DNA of 64,000 bases from contig JBKQSP010000051.1 in assembly GCA_052143575.1 (NCBI GenBank), forward strand, positions 1 through 64,000. Direction: 5' to 3'. The position numbers and the translations under genes are program-made. The number at the start of each line of letters is the position of its first letter. Positions within the stretch are counted from its first letter, which is position 1. Source of the DNA: JAKACA01 sp052143575. Its GTDB lineage: Bacteria > Actinomycetota > Acidimicrobiia > Acidimicrobiales > Bog-793. The notes under the pieces are model-generated. The model was not told where the DNA came from. It searched no databases and saw nothing but the letters and a program-made list of their open reading frames with translations. Below are positions 41,381 through 49,000 of this stretch, one piece after another.

Positions 41381-42714
41381 GATCGGCTGAACATCTCCTT
41401 CGCCTTTGTCAACCCGGCGCTGAGCGCCAGCACGTCATCCTCATCGTTGTACAGGTAGACGGACGCTCGGGCGGTCGCCGGCACCTCGAGGCGGCGCATG
41501 AGGGGCTTGGCGCAGTGGTGTCCCGCCCGCACGCAGACGCCTTCGGCGTCGAGCACCTGGGCGAGGTCGTGCGAATGGATGTCCCGATAGGCGATCGAGA
41601 TGGCGCCGCCGCGAACCGCCGGATCTGGCTCCGGCCCGAAGAAGCGCACGTCAGGGCCGTGCTCGTTCCGCAACGTCTCGAACGTGAATGCCGTGAGGGA
41701 GGCCTCGTGCTCGGCGATGCGGTCCATGCCGACGGCCTCGAGGTAGCTGACGGCGGCACCGAGGCCGATCGCCTCGGCAATGGGGGGCGTGCCCGCTTCG
41801 AACTTCCAGGGCAGATCGTTCGTCGTGAAGCCGTCGAGGCGGACGTCACGGATCATCTCGCCGCCACCGAGGAACGGCGGCATTGCCTCCAGCAGCTCCT
41901 CACGGGCCCAGAGGACCCCGATGCCGGTGGGGCCGAGCATCTTGTGGCCCGTAAAGGCGAGGAAGTCGACGCCGAGGCGGGCGACATCGACATGGCGGTG
42001 GGGGACGAGCTGCGACCCGTCGCACACGACGACGGCGCCGTTGGCGTGCGCCGCTTCCACGATGGGGTCGAGGTCGTTGATCGTGCCGAGGACGTTCGAC
42101 ATGGCCGTCACCGCAACGATGCCGGCGCCGTCGGTCAGCTCGTCGAGGTCGCGCAGATCGAGCTGGTAGCCGTCGGTGATGGGCAGGTAGCGCAGCTCGA
42201 CGCCGCGCTCCTCGGCGAGCATCAGCCAGGGGACGATGTTGGCGTGATGCTCCATCTCCGTGAGCACGATCGCCTTTCCGTCCGGCAGACGCCGGCGACC
42301 GTAGGAGTGGGCCACAAGGTTGAGCGCCTCCGTGGCGTTCTTCGCAAAGACGATCTCGGTCGCCGGCTTCGGCGCACCGATGAAACGGCCGAGGTGATGG
42401 CGCGCCTCCTCGTACTGGCGGGTGGCCTCCTCGGCGATGGCATAGACGCCGCGGTGCACGTTGGCGTGCGTCGTCTCGTAGTAAGCGTCCATGACCTCGA
42501 GCACCTGGCGGGGATGCTGGGAGGAGGACGCCGAGTCGAGGTAGGCGAGGCGATGGCCCGCCCGCTCCTGCTGGAGGAGGGGGAAGTCGGCGCGCAGGGC
42601 GGCGGCATCGAGCGGGGACGGCGCCACCGCGACGGCCCTGGCGGCGAGCGGCGCCGCGGCCGGATCGGTGCTGCCTTCGTTCACCACGTCGTCGGCCGTG
42701 GTGGTCGAGGTCAT
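41377..42714 (-). CDS. sufS: Cysteine desulfurase SufS
   Basis: A 445-residue class-II cysteine desulfurase (PLP enzyme) that removes sulfur from cysteine for Fe-S clusters. The PLP lysine is in FTGHKMLGPTG and the active cysteine in RAGHHCAKPL. The first approximately 40 residues form an Ala/Pro-rich extension before the enzyme core (ALRADFPLLQ). ATG 42714 overlaps the sufC stop by 4 nt and sits between tightly packed genes. Longer upstream starts would run into sufC and are not needed. Confidence 0.94.
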   Translation of the reverse strand: MTSTTTADDVVNEGSTDPAAAPLAARAVAVAPSPLDAAALRADFPLLQQERAGHRLAYLDSASSSQHPRQVLEVMDAYYETTHANVHRGVYAIAEEATRQYEEARHHLGRFIGAPKPATEIVFAKNATEALNLVAHSYGRRRLPDGKAIVLTEMEHHANIVPWLMLAEERGVELRYLPITDGYQLDLRDLDELTDGAGIVAVTAMSNVLGTINDLDPIVEAAHANGAVVVCDGSQLVPHRHVDVARLGVDFLAFTGHKMLGPTGIGVLWAREELLEAMPPFLGGGEMIRDVRLDGFTTNDLPWKFEAGTPPIAEAIGLGAAVSYLEAVGMDRIAEHEASLTAFTFETLRNEHGPDVRFFGPEPDPAVRGGAISIAYRDIHSHDLAQVLDAEGVCVRAGHHCAKPLMRRLEVPATARASVYLYNDEDDVLALSAGLTKAKEMFSRS

Positions 42715-43469
42715 GGGCGCCACCTCTCGTACCCTTCGGCATCGAGCCGCTCGGCCAACTCCGGGCCGCCCGAGTCGACGATGCGGCCCTCGATGAAGAC
42801 GTGGACACGGTCGGGCGCCAGCTCCTCGAGGATGCGCCGGTAGTGCGTCACGATCACGATGCCGAGCTCGGGCTGCATACGCCGCACCTCGGTGACACCT
42901 TTGGCGACGATCCGCAGGGCGTCCACGTCGAGGCCCGAGTCGGTCTCGTCGAGGACGGCGAGCAGCGGCTCGAGCATGGCCATCTGGAGGATCTCGTTGC
43001 GCTTCTTCTCCCCGCCGGAGAAGCCCTCGTTCAGGTACCTGGAGGCGAAGCTCGGATCCATCTCGAGTCGCTGCATCCACTCCGTCAGGGCCACGCGGAC
43101 CTCCAGCACCGAGAGGTCGGTGCCTTTGCGGGCGGAGACGGCCTGACGGAGGAACTGGCTGACGGGCACGCCCGGGATCTCCTCGGGGTACTGGAAGGCC
43201 ATGAAGATGCCCGCCTTCGCCCGTACGTCGACGGGCCAGAGCGTGATGTCCTCGCCCTGGAAGACGATGCGACCCTTCGTCACCCGATAGCCCGGGTTGC
43301 CGGCGATCGTGTTGGCGAGCGTCGACTTGCCCGAGCCGTTCGGCCCCATGATGGCGTGCAACTCACCGGAGGCGACCTCGAGGTTCACGCCACGCAGGAT
43401 CTCGGTGTCCTCGACGGCGACGTGCAGATCCTCGATCGTCAGCAGGGGCGTGGGGGCAACGTCTGGCAC
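42711..43469 (-). CDS. sufC: Fe-S assembly ATPase SufC
   Basis: A 252-residue ABC-type ATPase that drives the SufBCD scaffold. Walker A is GPNGSGKST, the signature GFSGGEKKRNE, Walker B LAVLDETDSGLD, followed by VTHYRR. sufB and sufD, which usually come first, are not in the window. SufC therefore heads this operon with a promoter of its own, and the other subunits must lie elsewhere. Confidence 0.95.
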   Translation of the reverse strand: MPDVAPTPLLTIEDLHVAVEDTEILRGVNLEVASGELHAIMGPNGSGKSTLANTIAGNPGYRVTKGRIVFQGEDITLWPVDVRAKAGIFMAFQYPEEIPGVPVSQFLRQAVSARKGTDLSVLEVRVALTEWMQRLEMDPSFASRYLNEGFSGGEKKRNEILQMAMLEPLLAVLDETDSGLDVDALRIVAKGVTEVRRMQPELGIVIVTHYRRILEELAPDRVHVFIEGRIVDSGGPELAERLDAEGYERWRP

Positions 43470-43475
43470 CGTCTC

Positions 43476-43481
43476 ATCCTA
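43476..43481 (-). promoter_or_regulatory. Leaderless-type -10 box of sufC
   Basis: TAGGAT on the minus strand ends 6 nt before the GTG at 43469. A short palindrome, CTACCGCCGTAG, lies about 25 bp further upstream. Confidence 0.5.
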
Positions 43482-43554
43482 CCGCCCACGCCTGATTTGC
43501 ACTACCGCCGTAGGAGAAACCCAAGGTGTCGCCGCCAGCCGGCAAGGGGCAGCG

Positions 43555-44157
43555 TTACCAGCCGCGCGCAACCCATTCGTCGAGATGGGGAGCCTCCTCG
43601 CCGATGGTCGTGTCCTTGCCGTGGCCGGGCATGACAATCGTGTCGCTTGCAAAGGGCGCGAAGAGGCGGCGCTCGATGGACTCGATGATCGTCGGGAAGT
43701 TGCCACCGGCGAACTTCGTGTTGCCGGGACCACCGGGAAACAGCGTGTCGCCGGAGAGGAGCACGGGGGAGCCCTCGATCGAGAAGCACATCGAGCCGGG
43801 CGTGTGGCCCGGTGTGAGGATCGTGTGGATGCGGAGGCGCCCCACCGTGATGAGGGCGTCGTCCTCGAGGACCGTGTCGTAGGAGGGCAGCATGGCGGCA
43901 TCGGCGGCGGTGACGCCGACGTCGTAGCCGGCGTCACGCAACTGGGGGACGGCCTGGATGTGGTCCCAGTGCCCGTGGGTCTCGAGCACGCGGCGGACAC
44001 CGAGCGTCCTGCACAGCTCGAGCAGCTGTTCGTGCTCGTTGGCGGCATCGATGAGGACCGAGTCCCCCGTCTGCTTGCAGCGGACGATGTAGACGTTGTT
44101 GTCCATCGGCCCGACCACGGTCTTGTGGATCTCGACTTGGCTGTCCTCGTAGTGCAC
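43555..44157 (-). CDS. MBL-fold metallo-hydrolase (glyoxalase II-like)
   Basis: A 200-residue metallo-beta-lactamase-fold hydrolase. The metal motif HxHxDH is THGHWDHI (residues 60-67), with the later His and Asp in TPGHTPGS and LLSGDTLF and the C-terminal His in MPGHGKDTTIG. Size and order of motifs fit the small glyoxalase-II-like thioesterases, but the substrate is unknown. AGGAGG lies before the start. It is separated from sufC by about 85 nt and divergent from the acyl-CoA dehydrogenase gene. Confidence 0.9.
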   Translation of the reverse strand: MHYEDSQVEIHKTVVGPMDNNVYIVRCKQTGDSVLIDAANEHEQLLELCRTLGVRRVLETHGHWDHIQAVPQLRDAGYDVGVTAADAAMLPSYDTVLEDDALITVGRLRIHTILTPGHTPGSMCFSIEGSPVLLSGDTLFPGGPGNTKFAGGNFPTIIESIERRLFAPFASDTIVMPGHGKDTTIGEEAPHLDEWVARGW

Positions 44158-44248
44158 GGCTTGCCTCCTTGCGGCGCTCTTCGCCTGTCGCCGGCGGTCG
44201 CCTCCAGACTAAGGTTCCGCCGTACCTAGGCCCGCGTGGGAGGCAGTT

Positions 44249-45364
44249 GTGAATTTCGGATTCTCTGAGGAACAAGAGGAGCTGCGCAGGGCTGTGCGGC
44301 GCTTCCTCGACGACAAGTCGCCGAGCACGGAGGTGCGCCGGCTGATGGAGACGACCGAGGGCTATGACGCCGCCGTTTGGTCGCAGATGGCGAACCAGCT
44401 GGGGCTGCAGGCGATCAGCATCCCGGAGGAGTACGGCGGGGCGGGTTTCGGGTACGTGGAGCTCGTCGTCGTGCTCGAGGAGATGGGCCGCTCCCTCTTG
44501 TGCGCCCCGTACTTCTCGACCGTCGCACTTGCCGCCAACGCCCTGCTCAGCTCGGGTGACGAGGGAGCCAAGGCCGAGTATCTGCCCGGCATCGCCAGTG
44601 GTGAGACCATCGCCACGCTGGCCTTCACCGAAGAGAGCGGTCGCTGGGATGTCGAGGGCATCGCCATGGTGGCAAGCCGTGCCGGCGACGGCTGGATGCT
44701 CGACGGTACGAAGTCCTATGTCATCGACGGCCACACGGCCGACCTCATCCTCGTCGCAGCTCGCACCGGCAATGGCGTGAGCCTCTTCGCCCTGCCTGGT
44801 GACGCCGAGGGGCTGACGCGCACGCCGTTCGCAACAATGGACCAGACTCGCAAGCAAGCGAAGCTGACGTTCGCCGCCACGCCGGCCCGCTTGGTCGGCG
44901 AGGAAGGCGGTGCCGGGCCGGTGCTCTCCAAGACGCTCGACCTCGCCGCCGTAGCACTCGCCGCCGAGCAGGTGGGCGGGGCGCAGCGGGTGCTCGACAT
45001 GAGCGTCGAGTACGCCAAGCACCGCATCCAGTTCGGGCGCCCCATCGGGAGCTTCCAGGCCATCAAACACAAGTGCGCCGACATGCTCCTCGAGGTCGAG
45101 TCGGCGAAGTCGGCTGCCTACTACGCCGGCTGGGCGGCGGCGGAGGACAACGACGAGCTGCCGGTGACGGCCTGCCTGGCGAAGGCCTACTGCTCGGAGG
45201 CGTACTTCCACGCCGCCGCCGAGAACATCCAGATCCACGGCGGTATCGGCTTTACCTGGGACCACGACGCCCACCTGTACTTCAAGCGGGCAAAGTCCTC
45301 CGAGCTCATCCTCGGAGACCCCTCGTACCACCGCGAGCTGCTCGCCCAGCGCATCGGTATCTAA
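44249..45364 (+). CDS. Acyl-CoA dehydrogenase
   Basis: A 371-residue FAD enzyme introducing a double bond into acyl-CoA or a related thioester. Family landmarks are ISIPEEYGGAGFGYVE, LAFTEESGRWD, RIQFGRPIGSFQAIKH and IHGGIGFTWDHDAHLYFKRA. GGGAGG stands before the GTG start. It is a single gene here with no electron-transfer flavoprotein or CoA ligase beside it, so chain-length preference cannot be read from context. Confidence 0.92.
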   Translation: MNFGFSEEQEELRRAVRRFLDDKSPSTEVRRLMETTEGYDAAVWSQMANQLGLQAISIPEEYGGAGFGYVELVVVLEEMGRSLLCAPYFSTVALAANALLSSGDEGAKAEYLPGIASGETIATLAFTEESGRWDVEGIAMVASRAGDGWMLDGTKSYVIDGHTADLILVAARTGNGVSLFALPGDAEGLTRTPFATMDQTRKQAKLTFAATPARLVGEEGGAGPVLSKTLDLAAVALAAEQVGGAQRVLDMSVEYAKHRIQFGRPIGSFQAIKHKCADMLLEVESAKSAAYYAGWAAAEDNDELPVTACLAKAYCSEAYFHAAAENIQIHGGIGFTWDHDAHLYFKRAKSSELILGDPSYHRELLAQRIGI

Positions 45365-45408
45365 CACACGGGGCATCGACGCTGCCCACGGCCTGAGGTG
45401 CCGGCGTC

Positions 45409-46068
45409 TCAGAGGCCGAGGAGGCCGGGCAGCTCCGACATCTTGTTGAAGACGATGGCCCCGGGCAGCTGCAGCAAGGAAGCCGGCGTCATCCCGCCGG
45501 CGAATCCGTAGGCGGCCATGCCGGCGGCGAGGGCCGCCGCGAGCCCGAACGGGCTGTCCTCGATGACGGCGCAGCGAGCCGGCTCGACACCGCTCACCGC
45601 CGCAGCGTGGAGGAACAAATCCGGCGCCGGCTTCCCGTGTTCCACCTCGTCGGCGCTGAACAGGCGCCCCTCGAAGCGGGCCAGCAAGCCCGTCAGCCCG
45701 AGCGTGAATCTCATCTTGTCGTGGGTGCCGCTCGATGCCACGCACATCGCGACGTGCGCCTGAGCGAGGGCGTCGAGCACGGCCTCGACGCCGTCGACGG
45801 ACGTGAGCTCGCGTTCGAAGGCTTCCTCGTATCGCCGGTCGATCTCGCCGTACAGCTCGGGAGGCAGTGACCGGCCGATGTGGGCCTCGATGTCCCGGTT
45901 GCAGTCCTCTGCCGACCGTCCGACAAAACGCTCGATCACCTCCTCCTCCGTCATCGGCCACCCGAGCTCGGTGATCACGGCGGCATCGATCGGGATGGCG
46001 ATGCGCTCGGTGTCTACGAGGATGCCGTCGCAGTCGAAGATGACGAGCTCTGGATTGGTGAGCAGCAC
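45409..46068 (-). CDS. HAD-family hydrolase (beta-phosphoglucomutase-like)
   Basis: A 219-residue haloacid-dehalogenase phosphatase or mutase. The nucleophile motif is FDCDGILVDTE, motif II is CVASSGTHDK, the lysine is in EHGKPAPDLF and motif III is IEDSPFGLAAA. Start GTG 46068 is chosen because TACGGT lies 6 nt before it, and longer versions would extend through the small-RNA region on the other strand. The phosphorylated substrate is not predictable. Confidence 0.9.
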   Translation of the reverse strand: MLLTNPELVIFDCDGILVDTERIAIPIDAAVITELGWPMTEEEVIERFVGRSAEDCNRDIEAHIGRSLPPELYGEIDRRYEEAFERELTSVDGVEAVLDALAQAHVAMCVASSGTHDKMRFTLGLTGLLARFEGRLFSADEVEHGKPAPDLFLHAAAVSGVEPARCAVIEDSPFGLAAALAAGMAAYGFAGGMTPASLLQLPGAIVFNKMSELPGLLGL

Positions 46069-46074
46069 GGTCTC

Positions 46075-46080
46075 ACCGTA
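46075..46080 (-). promoter_or_regulatory. Leaderless-type -10 box of the HAD gene
   Basis: TACGGT on the minus strand ends 6 nt before the GTG at 46068. It is divergent from the small RNA region. Confidence 0.5.
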
Positions 46081-46179
46081 GGCGCCGGCCGTCTTCCTCC
46101 GAGACGTCCGGAATGCCGCCACGCGGCCCCGCGCGCTCGATATTGTTTGTGCACCAGAGAAAGGAGGTGGTCCAATCAC

Positions 46180-46224
46180 ATGAGTAGTCAACGCATTGGG
46201 ACCCTGGAGGTGGCTGGCCGCTAG
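46180..46224 (+). CDS. Very short ORF behind an extreme Shine-Dalgarno sequence
   Basis: ATG 46180 to TAG 46224 encodes MSSQRIGTLEVAGR. The upstream AGAAAGGAGGTGGTCC pairs with nearly all of the 16S tail (one G-U pair), though GGAGG is 12 nt from the ATG, longer than usual. The stop codon sits in the 3-nt loop of a GCCGC-TAG-GCGGC hairpin. The whole ORF lies within the loop of the 10-bp stem that covers the ribosome site. It is either a translated leader or sensor peptide or a by-product of the RNA structure. The peptide is polar with no membrane character. Confidence 0.45.
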   Translation: MSSQRIGTLEVAGR

Positions 46225-46339
46225 GCGGCTTGCTGGACCACCTGGTGACAACCAGTCAGACACCCTTGGCTCGCTCGGTCGGAAGCCGGTCCCATCCGAT
46301 GTAGTCCGAAGAGTCAAGCCTTTCAGCAGTTGCTTCGTT

Positions 46340-46373
46340 GGTCGTGGGCGGTCCATGTGGGCCGCCCACGACC
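46340..46373. terminator. Perfect 12-bp hairpin between the small RNA and thiE
   Basis: GGTCGTGGGCGG (46340-46351) pairs exactly with CCGCCCACGACC (46362-46373) around a 10-nt loop. It lies just past the thiE stop on the minus strand and could terminate both convergent transcripts, though no T-run follows on either side. Confidence 0.65.
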
Positions 46374-46377
46374 GCGC

Positions 46378-47049
46378 TCAGGGTTCGGTGCGCCCGACGG
46401 CTCCGTCAAGGGCGGCGGCCAGCTGGCGGGCGGCACTCTCCGGCTCGGGCGACTCGGTCAGCCAGCGCACGACGACCACCCGCCGAGCTCCCGCCGCCAC
46501 CATGGCTCCCACTGTGTCGGGTCGGGCGTTCCCCGTCACGAAGAACGGCATCGGCGGCGCGCATCCGGCGGCCAGACGGCTCGCTATCCGCACGTAGTCA
46601 AGGCCGGTTCCCGGTCGGCCGGGCTTTGTCGGTGTCGGCACGACCGGCCCGACCGAGACGTAGTCGACAGGTTCGAGAAGGGCCGCCTCCAGTTGGGCAG
46701 GCTCGTGTGTCGAGAGGCCGACGATGCCTCCTTCGCCGAGGAGGCGCCGCGCCTCGACAGCGGCGACGTCGTCCTGGCCGACGTGAACGCCGTCGGCGCC
46801 CATCTCGGCGGCGAGATCGGGACGGTCGTTCAGGATGAAGGGGACGCCCAGATCAGCGCACACCCGCTGGGCGAGGCCGGCCCGCTGCACGATGCCGGCA
46901 TCGTCGAGGCGCTTGTCGCGAAGTTGGACGACGTCGACGCCACCCGAGATGCAGGCCCGCAGAAACCCCTCCAGATCCTCGCGGTCCGAGGTACACAGGT
47001 ACAGGCGCCGACCCTGCAGGAAGGGATGTTCCTGGGTGGGCGGCGTCAC
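46378..47049 (-). CDS. thiE: Thiamine phosphate synthase
   Basis: Joins the pyrimidine and thiazole phosphates to form thiamine phosphate. The TIM-barrel enzyme shows VVQLRDKR, PFILNDRPDLA, DGVHVGQDD, GLSTHE and VSVGPVVPTPTKPG. Length 223 residues, normal for the family. GTG 47049 overlaps the stop of the glycosylase gene by 4 nt, so it is translated from the same message. No TPP riboswitch was recognised near it. Confidence 0.93.
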   Translation of the reverse strand: MTPPTQEHPFLQGRRLYLCTSDREDLEGFLRACISGGVDVVQLRDKRLDDAGIVQRAGLAQRVCADLGVPFILNDRPDLAAEMGADGVHVGQDDVAAVEARRLLGEGGIVGLSTHEPAQLEAALLEPVDYVSVGPVVPTPTKPGRPGTGLDYVRIASRLAAGCAPPMPFFVTGNARPDTVGAMVAAGARRVVVVRWLTESPEPESAARQLAAALDGAVGRTEP

Positions 47050-47909
47050 GCGGAGCTGGCGGCCTTCCTTGCCGGCGCCTTCCTTGCCGGCGCCTTCCTT
47101 GCCGGCGCCTTCTTTGCCGGCGCCTTCTTTGCCGGCGCCTTGGTGACCGGCGCCTTCTTGGCCGGTGCTTTCTTAGCCGCGCTGACCTTCTTGGCCGGCG
47201 CCGCCTTCCTCGCCGGGGTGGCCTTGGCGGGGGCCTTCTTGGCCGGCGCCTTCTTTGCCGGGGCCTTCTTCGTGGCCCGCGGTGCTTTCTTCGCCGGCGC
47301 CTGTGCCGCTGCCGCCTTGGCGGCGGCCTTCATCTCTCGCTTGTGCTCTCGCACGAGGACGAGCGCTTCCGGGCCGTCGATGTCGGCGATCGAGAGGTGG
47401 GTGCCGTGGTGACCGAACGGCGAGGCGACTTCGACCCAGCCGTCGGCCTTCAACCCGAGCTGCTTACCGAGGAGGGCAATGAAGATCTTGGCCTTCTGCT
47501 GTCCGAATCCGGGCAGCGCACGCACGCGCGCGAACAGCTCGTTGCCGTCGCGGGCGGTCGTCCAGACCTTGGCGGCGTCGCCCCCGTACTCCTCGACGAG
47601 GTGGCGGGCAAGGGCTTGCACTCGCCTGGCCATGGCGGCCGGGTAGCGGTGCAGCGCCGGGCGAGCGGCGAACGCCGCGATGATGGCTTCTTCCGGCATC
47701 TCGGCGAGGCCGGCAGCGTCGAGGCGATCGTCAAGTCGATGCATCAGGTGGAATGGACCCTCGAAAGCCCACTCGAGTGGGATCTGCTGGTCGAGCACCA
47801 TTCCGATGAGAAGGGCGAGCGGATCCTCGGAGAGGAGCTGGTCGGCTTCCGGCGCTCCGGAGAGGTACAGCTTGGGTCGCTTGGTCGGCACGCCGACAAG
47901 GCTAGTCAT
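47046..47909 (-). CDS. HhH-GPD base-excision glycosylase with histone-H1-like tail
   Basis: A 287-residue protein. Residues 1-190 are a helix-hairpin-helix DNA glycosylase-like domain (EDPLALLIGMVLDQQIPLEW, RVRALPGFGQQKAKIFIALL). It lacks the C-terminal Fe-S cysteines of Nth/MutY-type enzymes. From about residue 197 it changes to nearly 90 residues of Lys/Ala/Pro repeats (APAKKA, AKKAP, ARKAP), like the tails of histone H1 or mycobacterial HupB. The tail is encoded by about 15-bp DNA repeats. The tail probably binds DNA without specificity. It is coupled to thiE by a 4-nt overlap, which may be only positional. ATG 47909 is used. Confidence 0.88.
   Translation of the reverse strand: MTSLVGVPTKRPKLYLSGAPEADQLLSEDPLALLIGMVLDQQIPLEWAFEGPFHLMHRLDDRLDAAGLAEMPEEAIIAAFAARPALHRYPAAMARRVQALARHLVEEYGGDAAKVWTTARDGNELFARVRALPGFGQQKAKIFIALLGKQLGLKADGWVEVASPFGHHGTHLSIADIDGPEALVLVREHKREMKAAAKAAAAQAPAKKAPRATKKAPAKKAPAKKAPAKATPARKAAPAKKVSAAKKAPAKKAPVTKAPAKKAPAKKAPARKAPARKAPARKAASSA
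47062..47330 (-). repeat. 15-bp-type repeats encoding the Lys/Ala tail
   Basis: Tandem variants of GCCGGCGCCTTCYTT on the plus strand encode AKKAP-type pentads on the minus strand. The first five or six copies (47062-47150) are nearly identical; those further on are more diverged. Because the unit is a multiple of three, copy number can vary without a frameshift. Confidence 0.85.
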
Positions 47910-48096
47910 CGAGCAACCGTCGATGTTTGGCTGCACCAACCCGACTTCTGCCGCCCCCAGCCCGTCGTGCTCGACGGACCGAGATGAACGAACTCATCCA
48001 GCGTCGAGCCGTCGCTGATCTAGCTTCCCACCTCACCGAGACGCTTCCATGCGCACGCAACCTGCCCGGAGCGCGCCTGAGGCGCTGCCATCCAGG

Positions 48097-48420
48097 TCAG
48101 TACTGGATGTCCAGGGCGTAGCGGAGGGCTCGGTCGAGGGCAGCGCGCTTCTCCAGGTTGAGATGCCCAACCGGCCTTTCTGCCAACGTCGACATGGGCA
48201 GGGTGACCACGTTGTCGCAAGCGATGACGCTGACTGCAGGCAACCCTTCGTCGGGTCCGACTTCAACTTCTGATCGAATTCCGCGGATAGTCCGCCTGAT
48301 TGGAGCGCATGTCACCGAAGAGAGCACCTGAATCGCAGCGTCTCTCGTGAGTACGCACACGGGCCGCCGGCCGGCCCGAGCACCGAGCTCAGCCCAGATG
48401 ATGTCTCCCCGTGCTACCAC
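48097..48420 (-). CDS. MazF/PemK-family toxin
   Basis: A 107-residue endoribonuclease toxin. Family marks are VARGDIIWAELG (GDI start strand), RRPVCVLTRD and the late SVIACDNVVTLP. Such toxins cut mRNA (or tRNA) at short sites. It starts at GTG 48420, overlapping the stop region of the upstream antitoxin gene by 7 nt. This antitoxin-first order is the standard coupled arrangement. Confidence 0.93.
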   Translation of the reverse strand: MVARGDIIWAELGARAGRRPVCVLTRDAAIQVLSSVTCAPIRRTIRGIRSEVEVGPDEGLPAVSVIACDNVVTLPMSTLAERPVGHLNLEKRAALDRALRYALDIQY

Positions 48421-48659
48421 TCGGGAGCAGTCTCGGCCGCAAGTCGAGCGGCAGCCTCGACGAACTCGGGGTCCTGGGGGAGCCGCCGGTAGGCATCCTG
48501 GAGCTCGAGGTCTGCCTGATGAAGATCGTCGGCAATCAACACAGCCAACGCACCGCGGCGCAACAGCTCAGACCGGTTCGTTCCTCGTTCGGAAGCCATG
48601 CGGTCGAGTCGAGCGACGAGGTCATCGTCGAGTTGAACCAGCACTTCACGCCTAGCCAT
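48414..48659 (-). CDS. Ribbon-helix-helix antitoxin
   Basis: An 81-residue antitoxin. The N-terminal ribbon-helix-helix reads REVLVQLDDDLVARLDRMASERGTNRSELLRRG, and the acidic C-terminal half (IADDLHQADLELQDAYRR) should bind and neutralise the toxin. It should also repress its own promoter through the palindrome just upstream. No ribosome site is seen, in line with a leaderless start. Confidence 0.93.
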   Translation of the reverse strand: MARREVLVQLDDDLVARLDRMASERGTNRSELLRRGALAVLIADDLHQADLELQDAYRRLPQDPEFVEAAARLAAETAPEW

Positions 48660-48662
48660 AGA

Positions 48663-48682
48663 CCATATGCTAACGCATATGG
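48663..48682 (-). promoter_or_regulatory. Toxin-antitoxin operator with the -10 box inside it
   Basis: CCATATGC-TAAC-GCATATGG is a perfect 8+8 palindrome. Read on the minus strand, its centre contains TAGCAT (48672-48667), exactly 7 nt before the antitoxin ATG. Binding of the ribbon-helix-helix dimer here would cover the -10 box, giving tight autoregulation of a leaderless transcript. Confidence 0.8.
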
Positions 48683-48706
48683 CGCATGCTCCGGCGGCCC
48701 CGGCTC

Positions 48707-48829
48707 TGCTGCCGCCCCCACGGCATGTTGCACGAAACCTGAGATGCTCGCAGCTCTTCCGGCAAGGGCAAGGGCGTGGACCCGGTCGAGCTGTGCGGCG
48801 AGCGTGATGGTCACTTTTCTGGTCGCCAT
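48707..48829 (-). pseudogene. Truncated second antitoxin (N-terminal fragment)
   Basis: From ATG 48829 the minus strand encodes MATRKVTITLAAQLDRVHAL followed by AGRAASISGFVQHAVG. This is a recognisable ribbon-helix-helix antitoxin start, similar to MazE/VapB-type proteins of actinobacteria. After about 41 codons the frame runs into the intergenic DNA and the neighbouring antitoxin gene without meaningful sequence, and no toxin follows. It is a remnant of a lost module. The rest of the 341-bp gap (48830-49000) shows nothing I can name. Confidence 0.6.
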
Positions 48830-49000
48830 ACCGCTCGCCGGCAGGCCCAAGGTGGCTGACGGCGGCGGTCGCCGTCGGAGACCCTGGCAGGCCGTGACGA
48901 CGGCGAGTACAACAACGAAGGGACGCGGCGTGCCCCGGAGCTCATGCACCGAAGCACGCTGGCACGAGGAGTGGGTACCCCACGGAAGGAGAGATCTGGC

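Larger units (their letters stand above)
46150..46375 (+). ncRNA. Candidate structured small RNA carrying a 14-codon ORF
   Basis: The 309-bp gap between the HAD gene and thiE holds no ordinary gene but an ordered structure. A -10-like TATTGT (46141-46146) is followed by AGAAAGGAGGTGGTCC, almost the full complement of the 16S rRNA 3' end. A short ORF follows. TGGACCACCT (46234-46243) is then the exact reverse complement of AGGTGGTCCA (46165-46174) and could hide the ribosome site. CTGGT-GACA-ACCAG (46242-46255) forms an alternative hairpin. A perfect 12-bp stem (46340-46351 with 46362-46373) ends the unit. It could also be a leader peptide unit or a bidirectional terminator region. I do not recognise the family. 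Confidence 0.5.

Noticed and set aside
46149..46187. A 12-codon frame, VHQRKEVVQSHE, overlapping the small-RNA ribosome site
   Set aside because: It would place translation over the Shine-Dalgarno sequence itself; the 14-codon ORF behind that site is more consistent.
47062..47330. The repeat array as a possible CRISPR
   Set aside because: The units are contiguous, about 15 bp, have no spacers and encode the Lys/Ala tail in frame.
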